64,000 bases of DNA from Amoebophrya sp. A120 (lineage: Eukaryota; Sar; Dinophyceae; Syndiniales; Amoebophryaceae): NCBI GenBank assembly GCA_905178155.1, contig CAJINV010000004.1, positions 10,072,381-10,136,380 on the forward strand, given 5' to 3'. Below are positions 58,373 through 64,000 of this stretch, piece after piece (position 1 is the stretch's first letter; the number at the start of each line of letters is the position of its first letter). Under the pieces are notes generated by a model. That model was not told where the DNA came from and made no database searches. It saw only the letters and a list, made by a program, of their open reading frames with translations. The position numbers were made by a program, and so were the translations under genes.

Positions 58373-61300
58373 ATGGTCGCAGCTCCGGCAGGGCCGACGG
58401 CGACGAATGGCACGACAACCGTGTCAACTGCATCTTCGGGCCAGAACGGGATGAAAGACCACCGGAAAGTAATCGACCTCACCAAAAACAAGAATGGCGA
58501 CACCTTGGACCCCCGCATTGCGGAGGAGTTCGAGCCGGTATTTGCCTTGGAGTACGAAAAAGTCCCGGTATCGATGGTAAAGCACAAAAAGACCGGGATT
58601 TCTATGGCGTTCTCAAACGTTACATTCTCAACTGTTACATGAATTTGTGATGCAAGAACAGCAACAGTGAAAGTGGCAACGTTGCAACTTTCGCATCGCA
58701 GATTTTCCACAGATTATCATGCTGTTTAGCCCTTCGAAAATTTGTCATGCTAAGCACCTTGATCAAGTGGAGGGCAATGGCAATTTTGCATGACAAATCC
58801 ATGTAACAGTTGAGAATGTAACGTTTGAGAATCCCATAATTTCCATCTGTCTGGCCGAGGTGAAATCGCCGTTGGTCAACGGTTACGCATTGCAAATATG
58901 TCTGGGTCTGGAAGATTGCAACTTGTCATGCTGAGTCTGGATCATGCAAAAATTTGCGTTGCATGATTACCAAAAGATGTCCACCACTTTTGACCAGATT
59001 GACAGGGAGTCTCTCATGCAGGATAGGCATGATAGACACGACCTCACAGCATTTGTCATGCTAGGTGCTGCATTCCAGGCCTGATGGGTGTCATGGAAAA
59101 ACTGCATCACAAATCTTACATTCATCTTTCAGACTGAGACATATTTGCATTTCATAGCGGTTACTTTTCCGTCCACACCGAAGCAGACGACGACTACGGC
59201 TGTCCGCACACGCTGGAGTATCGTATTTAAAAACGTCCCCAGCTGCCCATACTTGTAATGCAAATCTGCACACGACTGAAAATGTTTCTCATGCGGAGCC
59301 CCATGAGAAGGATTTTCTAGTCGTCTTTTGCAATTTGTCATGCTCCAATCGGCATGATGTACTAGATCAGTGATGCTGCTGAGCTAGCTAAAACAGCACT
59401 ACACTTTGAGTGGTTCAAATTTGTCATGCAAGACAGCCAAACCGTGTGGATTTGTCTAGCCGATTCGCCATCTTGACGTATGGGGTGGGGACGTTTTTCA
59501 ATAGGATATGGAGCACCTCATCTTTATGGGCTCGAAGAAGTACCCCTACAAGGGAATCTTGGATTTACTGGCGAACCAATGCTTGGCGCAAGGAACGAAT
59601 GCCTGGACAGACACGGACAACACGACCTATACGGTATGCAGTAAGTTTTTGTAAAACTACAAACCACAGTTCGTTGCGGGACAGTTTTGACGTACATCAT
59701 CTTGATCCGCTTTATCAAATTTTGCTTTGTATTGTATCAGGATCAGCATTCAAGTTGTAACGCATCAAGAGTGTGCTTAGAAGTACACATGCTTCTAGTT
59801 TGCATTGGAAATGCAAAAGCAAAAGGACACTGAATGTTGTAGTTCTACTTGACCAGCAAGAAGTTGCGAAATTTTGATAAAATATCAATCAGATCGAAAC
59901 CGCTGGTGCCGAGGGGTTTCTGCAGATTTTTCCGATCTACATGGACCACCTCCTGTTTCCCACCCTGACGGACAGTGCGTTTGTCACGGAAATCCACCAC
60001 ATTGATGGCGAAGGGGTGGATTCCGGAGTGGTGTATTGCGAGATGCAAGCGCGGGAAAACGAGATGGATGACGTGCTCGAGTACGAACGGCGTCAGATGC
60101 TCTTCATATGGATTGCAAAAGTATCGTACTCGTACGTAATTGCTATCATGCATGACAAATTTCTTCCCTTCTAAGGTAAAACAGCATTACAAATTTCAAA
60201 TTTGTAATGCTGAGGTAAATGTGTAATGCAATTTATACCATGCAATACTTTTGCAATGCATAGTTCACAGACCAGAACAAGTCCCTGAAATCCGAAACGG
60301 GCGGGCGGCTGCGGGAACTCCGGGACATCACGAACAAACAAATCCAGGACTACCACAAGGCCTACTACGCGCCGAACAACATTTGCTGCATCGTCTGCGG
60401 GCAGTGCGAGTTGGGGGATTTGTGCAGGGTGCTGCTGCCGGTATTGGACCGGTACCCGTTGGAACTCTTGGACCCGAAGAACCCGGCCAACGTGCTGCTG
60501 AAAGCCCGGCCGTTCTCTACCCCGATGGAGAAATTGAGGACGAACCAGTACAAGGAAACTGTTTTTCCCGCGGAGGACGACGAGGCGGGCGGCTGTGTGC
60601 AGATCTCCTGGTTCGGCCCCAAATGGGCGGACTTCGACGGAATTCTCGCCTGTGAAACCCTGTTGAGCTACTTCACCAAGGATAGCATCTCCCCCTTGCG
60701 AAAGCGGTTCTCCGACCCGCCGGAGGAGTTGCAGATGGAGCCGCTCTGCGCGACGGTCGGGTTCGGCAAGCTGGAGGTGTCAGAAACGGTCTTCACATTG
60801 GAGCTAGAAAACATCAACCTGGAGAACCTCGGGCTGTACCTACACAGTACTACTGCGACCTCCACCTCCGACGGAAGCAAATCCAAATCGCCAGGAACTA
60901 CAAACAAAATCGACGAGGCCGTCGTGAAAGTATTCGAAGAGGAGGTCGACAACTTGGATTTGCAGCGCCTGCGCTCCTTGCTAGAGCTGGGCAAGCGGAA
61001 GCACCTGCAACGCCTCGAGGGGTCGCCGCACGATGCGTACAGCGACTTTCTCATTTCCGAGTTCCTGTTCGGGCCGTCGTTTGACCACCACAATGACGTA
61101 GATGTAGAGGGGAACAAGAAGATGACGACCAATGGGACAACTTCTCAGGAGCCCGGGTCCGTCCTCCTAGCCAACATGTCGAAGATCGAGCGTTTCGACC
61201 GGTTGCTAGCCTGGACGGACGAGCAGTGGAAGCAGGTTTTGCGTTCGGTTTTCATTGACAACCAGCGGGTTTGCTTATTTGGGAAGCCGTCCAAGGAAAC

Positions 61301-64000
61301 CGCCGAGAAATTGCAAAGCGACGAAACGAAACGGCTCGACGCGCAGAAAGACCAACTGGGCGAGGAGGGAAAAAAGCAAAAGGCGGACCAGCTGACCCAT
61401 ATGGATTGCAAAAATGTCTAGGTCTGCATCAATGCAGACGTTTGTGATGCAGGTTTTGCATGACCCGGAGTGTCTGGCATGCAGGACCAGCATCACAGGT
61501 TCTTCGAGAGCTTCACGATGCCTACTCTGCATCACAAATCCGCTCTCACCCTGCCCAAACATAAGTACACAGCTTTTGCTGTTTGTGCAACACAGATTTT
61601 GTGTGATCTGAAATGCGCATCACAAGTTGCCATCCTCCTCGCCCAGACATATTTGCAATGCATAACCCAAGCGGATGCGCAAAACGGGATCGACCCGCCC
61701 AAGGAGGTTTTGGCGACCAGCATCGAGCCGCCCGATTTGCGGAAAGTGGAGTTGATCGCCTGCAAAACGGAGCAGCTCGTCGCCCACCGCCGGGGCGCCA
61801 CGCCGACGGCAAGGATTCAGATCGACAGCATCGAGGGGGCGCAGTTCTGCTATGAATTGCAAAAGTATTGTACTCGTAGTGATTGCATTCATGCATTACA
61901 AATCTCTTTCTCAAGGTCAATCAGCATTGCAAATTTGATTTGTAATGCTGGGCTGATTTGTAATGCAATTTTCCCTAGTGCGATGCTTTTGCAATGCATA
62001 TCTGCGACATTCGGTTGATTTTCAAATTGCCAGAGGGAAGAGGTGAACTGCGGGAACTGATTACCATCTGGCGCGAACTGGCGTTTCAAAGTCCGTTGAA
62101 AAAATCGAACCTCGGACCGGCGACTACAGCCGAAGAAACGGTGAAACTTGTCACGGAAGTGTTCAACAACTCCAGCTGCTGCCCGTCGCAGGGGAAAAAT
62201 TCCGGGTCTACCTGGGGGGCCGGACCGATCTATGGATTGCAAAGATGTCTGGGTCTGGAAACTTGTGATGCTAAAATGTGGATGATGGAAACAGTTCCGA
62301 ATGCAACACAGCATGACAACTTTTCAGAACGCTTTCTCATAGGAAATCCGCGTGAGAAACGGCGTTTTTGCGTGTACCAAAGAGGCTGCGACTTTTGTTG
62401 GCTATGCAATACAGATTTGCTAGGTATGGAGAGCTAGCATTACAAGTTGCAACCTTCCAGACCCAGACACTTTGGCGTTTGACACGATCGGGACAGACGC
62501 GATTTTCTTCTACGCCAAGGTGGCAAAAGAGGATTTGGTGAAGGGAACGAAACTGTTGCTACGCATCAAAGAAGACGTGGTGTTCACGCACGAGAAAGTG
62601 AAATTGGCGATTTCGAGAATTCTCAACGTGTTACCTCAGGAGAAACGCCAGGGGTGGAGTTTGTGCTGCTTAGCCGGGCGGGCGTTGGTGTACGACGATC
62701 GGAGCATGCAGAAAGTGAATTCCTGGCCGAAGATCTTGGCGCAGCTGAAAATGTTTGCCACGGGGAAGGATGAATCGGGGGCGGGTGAAGACGAGGATGG
62801 CAGCGAGGATGAGGAAGGCGGGGAGGAAGAGGAGGACGATGAAGCCATGCCCGATGCTGCTGATAATGATGACCAAGGCAAGAATACATCTGACAGCAAA
62901 AATGACAAGGATTTCTCCCCCGCCCCCCGCACCTCCGACGTGACTATGGAGGGCACGACGCCGGCGGATGAAGAGATGCTGCCAGAGGTTTATGGAATGC
63001 AAAAATGTCTGGGTCTGGAAGAATGCAAGATTTGTGATGCAGGTTTTCCATGACCCATGAGGTCTGGAATGCGAGACCCAGCATGACAGATTCTCTGAGG
63101 TCTTTATCATGCCTTTCCTGCATGAGAAACTCCCTCTCAACTTGGTCAAAAGGGGACAGCTTTTGGCACTCATGCAACACAGATTTCTGCATGATTCGGA
63201 TTTAGCATGACAAGTCGCAATCTTCCGGACCTAGACATATTTGCAATGCATAAGGTTGACGAGGCGACAAAACAGGCGAAAATCGAGGAAATGATCGGTG
63301 GCTTGGGAGAACTGCAGAAGGCGCTGTATCGTAAAGAAAAATCCCCCCTCCCCATATTGAAAACGCACCGTCCTGAAAATTTGCGTTGCAGATTTGTGAC
63401 CACAAATCCGGTTTGTCATGCAAGAAGGCACCTTTAGGCTGTCCCCCGCGTTATGTAGGCGATTTGTAATGCTGTAGGGCCTACAGGGCAGACGTCTGCC
63501 ATGCTAGGCGCCTACAGCAAGAGGCCCCTGTCTAGGCTTGCGATCTGCGTGCATTGCTCTACTGCAAGACAGATTTGATTTGTGTACAGAAATTCCGCAT
63601 CACAGATTTCCGTTTTGATATGGAGAGGGGAGATTTTTCATTTTGATACACTGTCCACGGTCGCGATGCACGTTGGCGGGGATTTGGCCGAGTTGCTGGA
63701 CAAGACCACCCCGCAACACAAGTTTTTCACCGAAGACCTGTGGACCGACCTTTGCTCCACACGGTACACACCGCTACCGACCTGGACCTGCCTGGCGATT
63801 GAGTGTGACGAGACGAAGAAGAGCACCTTGTTGCAGGCAAATGATAATGAGGAACAAACAGCGAGCACCACAAATACTGCAACGAATGAAAATTCATCCC
63901 CCTGCGGCATCGTTGTCTACGCTTCTTCCATCGAGTCCAACTACCTGCGGATGCAAACCTATCCCACGAAAAAAGTGTTACAGTTACACATTTGTTGCTG
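58373..64000 (+). CDS. M16 family zinc metalloprotease (3' truncated)
   Basis: ATG 58373 (MVAAPAGPTATNG). Exons: 58373-58602, 58844-58883, 59162-59218, 59514-59633, 59893-60106, 60268-61399, 61670-61850, 62006-62230, 62490-62990, 63258-63326, 63654-63959, continuing beyond the edge; about 1,025 codons visible. The joined protein has the inverted zinc motif H-x-x-E-H as PHTLEHLIFMGSKKYPYKG (His106, Glu109, His110), then GTNAWTDTDNTTYT, LLFPTLTDSAFVTEIHHIDG (a Glu at about 182-189 fits the third zinc ligand) and GVVYCEMQARENE. It then has ETGGRLRELR and DYHKAYYAPNN of the non-catalytic half. This matches the large M16C-like branch that includes yeast YOL098C and worm C05D11.1-type proteins (family knowledge). 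An Asp/Glu-rich insertion lies at about 62760-62860. Probably a cytosolic or organellar peptidase; no targeting peptide is obvious. Confidence 0.88.
58603..58838. mobile_element. C-family introner
   Basis: Starts TATGGCGTTCTCAAACG and ends CGTTTGAGAATCCCATA. TSD ATTTC at 58598-58602 and 58839-58843. Same orientation as 14896, opposite to 16269 and 33168. Joins T-G-I-S to I-C-L-A. Confidence 0.9.
58884..59157. mobile_element. B-family introner
   Basis: Starts TACGCATTGCAAATATGTC and ends GACATATTTGCATTTCATA. TSD CGGT at 58880-58883 and 59158-59161. Joins V-N-G to Y-F-S-V and leaves a 40-nt exon upstream. Confidence 0.88.
59219..59508. mobile_element. D-family introner splitting the HxxEH codons
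   Basis: Starts TATCGTATTTAAAAACGTCC and ends GGGGACGTTTTTCAATAGGATA. TSD TGGAG at 59214-59218 and 59509-59513. Insertion falls between the catalytic Glu codon and the second zinc His codon. Confidence 0.92.
59634..59892 (+). other. canonical GT-AG intron
   Basis: GTATGCAGTAAG donor after T-T-Y-T and AATATCAATCAG acceptor before I-E-T-A-G. 259 nt, phase 0. No TIR or TSD. Confidence 0.82.
60107..60263. mobile_element. A-family introner (inverted)
   Basis: Starts TATGGATTGCAAAAGTATCG and ends GCAATACTTTTGCAATGCATA. TSD TTCA at 60103-60106 and 60264-60267. Joins Q-M-L-F to T-D-Q-N-K. Confidence 0.88.
61400..61664. mobile_element. B-family introner
   Basis: Starts TATGGATTGCAAAAATGTC and ends GACATATTTGCAATGCATA. 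TSD ACCCA at 61395-61399 and 61665-61669. Joins Q-L-T to Q-A-D-A-Q. Confidence 0.9.
61851..62000. mobile_element. A-family introner (inverted)
   Basis: Starts TATGAATTGCAAAAGTATTG and ends CGATGCTTTTGCAATGCATA. TSD TCTGC at 61846-61850 and 62001-62005. Joins Q-F-C to D-I-R-L. Confidence 0.9.
62231..62484. mobile_element. B-family introner
   Basis: Starts TATGGATTGCAAAGATGTC and ends GACACTTTGGCGTTTGACA. TSD CGATC at 62226-62230 and 62485-62489. Body nearly identical to the copy at 41678, about 20 kb away, so both moved recently. Confidence 0.9.
62991..63252. mobile_element. B-family introner
   Basis: Starts TATGGAATGCAAAAATGTC and ends GACATATTTGCAATGCATA. TSD AGGTT at 62986-62990 and 63253-63257. 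Joins L-P-E-V to D-E-A-T. Confidence 0.9.
63327..63648. mobile_element. E-family introner
   Basis: Starts TATCGTAAAGAAAAATCCCC and ends GGAGATTTTTCATTTTGATA. Short TSD CTG (GCGCTG before, ACACTG after). Joins Q-K-A-L to S-T-V-A-M. It serves as the uninserted reference for the large copy at 48452. Confidence 0.85.
63960..64000. mobile_element. G-family introner, cut by window edge
   Basis: Starts TATCCCACGAAAAAAGTG then GTTACAGTTACACA, as in the G copy at 1805. The remainder and the right TSD lie outside the window. Confidence 0.75.

Noticed and set aside
1490-62990. Protein C-termini of the CKNVWVWKLVML or HCKSIVLV type shared by many predicted proteins
   Set aside because: These are read-through translations into the left TIR of B or A introners, not real protein motifs.
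1-64000. tRNA, rRNA or other structured RNA genes
   Set aside because: No cloverleaf, A/B-box pair or rRNA-like block could be supported by eye. B-box-like strings in the 48.7-49.8 kb insert lacked a partner.
1-64000. An autonomous transposase or reverse transcriptase driving the introners
   Set aside because: No catalytic motif of either kind was seen in any reading frame, so the mobilising enzyme must be encoded elsewhere.

Overview
This window is nuclear DNA from a eukaryote, most likely a dinoflagellate-lineage protist. The best guess is a parasitic Syndiniales such as Amoebophrya. That guess rests on three things: all convincing genes lie on the + strand, the exons are GC-rich in AT-richer spacers, and the genes are packed with short TIR/TSD 'introner' elements that act as non-GT-AG introns. 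From memory, introners of this kind are described for Amoebophrya; no database was searched.

Layout. (1) 1-3552: 3' part of an FkbM-like methyltransferase gene. (2) 3553-8700: gene-poor, with a degenerate C/T-rich repeat at 6125-6840 and two isolated introners that hint at hidden exons. (3) About 8720-10916: hypothetical protein with at least four introns. (4) 12030-12827: small intronless hypothetical gene. (5) 12939-20968: 1,948-codon Ser-rich unknown protein in 11 exons. (6) 22104-30697: about 1,290-codon protein with an acidic N-terminus and two DPY30-like motifs; one 3.2-kb intron holds a ~25-copy minisatellite of ~96 bp. (7) 31822-51586: giant IQ-motif/coiled-coil protein, 14 exons, 5,167 codons. 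(8) 52590-57545: a head-to-tail duplication carrying two paralogous genes for putative secreted or membrane coiled-coil proteins. (9) 58373 to the right edge: M16 zinc metalloprotease, about 1,025 codons visible.

The dominant system is the set of introners. I place 48 (46 with clear ends) in about 11 sequence families of roughly 100-430 bp, plus one of 1.4 kb. Each starts TAT/TAC and ends ATA (or close to it), has 15-40 bp terminal inverted repeats, and is flanked by a 3-7 bp duplication of exon sequence. Removing the element plus one TSD copy restores the reading frame almost everywhere. For the giant gene this gives 15,504 nt and for the 12.9-21.0 kb gene 5,847 nt, both exact multiples of three. 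Families A, B, C and E occur in both orientations inside + strand genes, so intron function does not depend on element orientation. Six ordinary GT-AG introns lie in the same genes, so two kinds of intron are removed from the same transcripts.

Exon joins were derived by hand from reading frame and target-site duplications; none has transcript support here.
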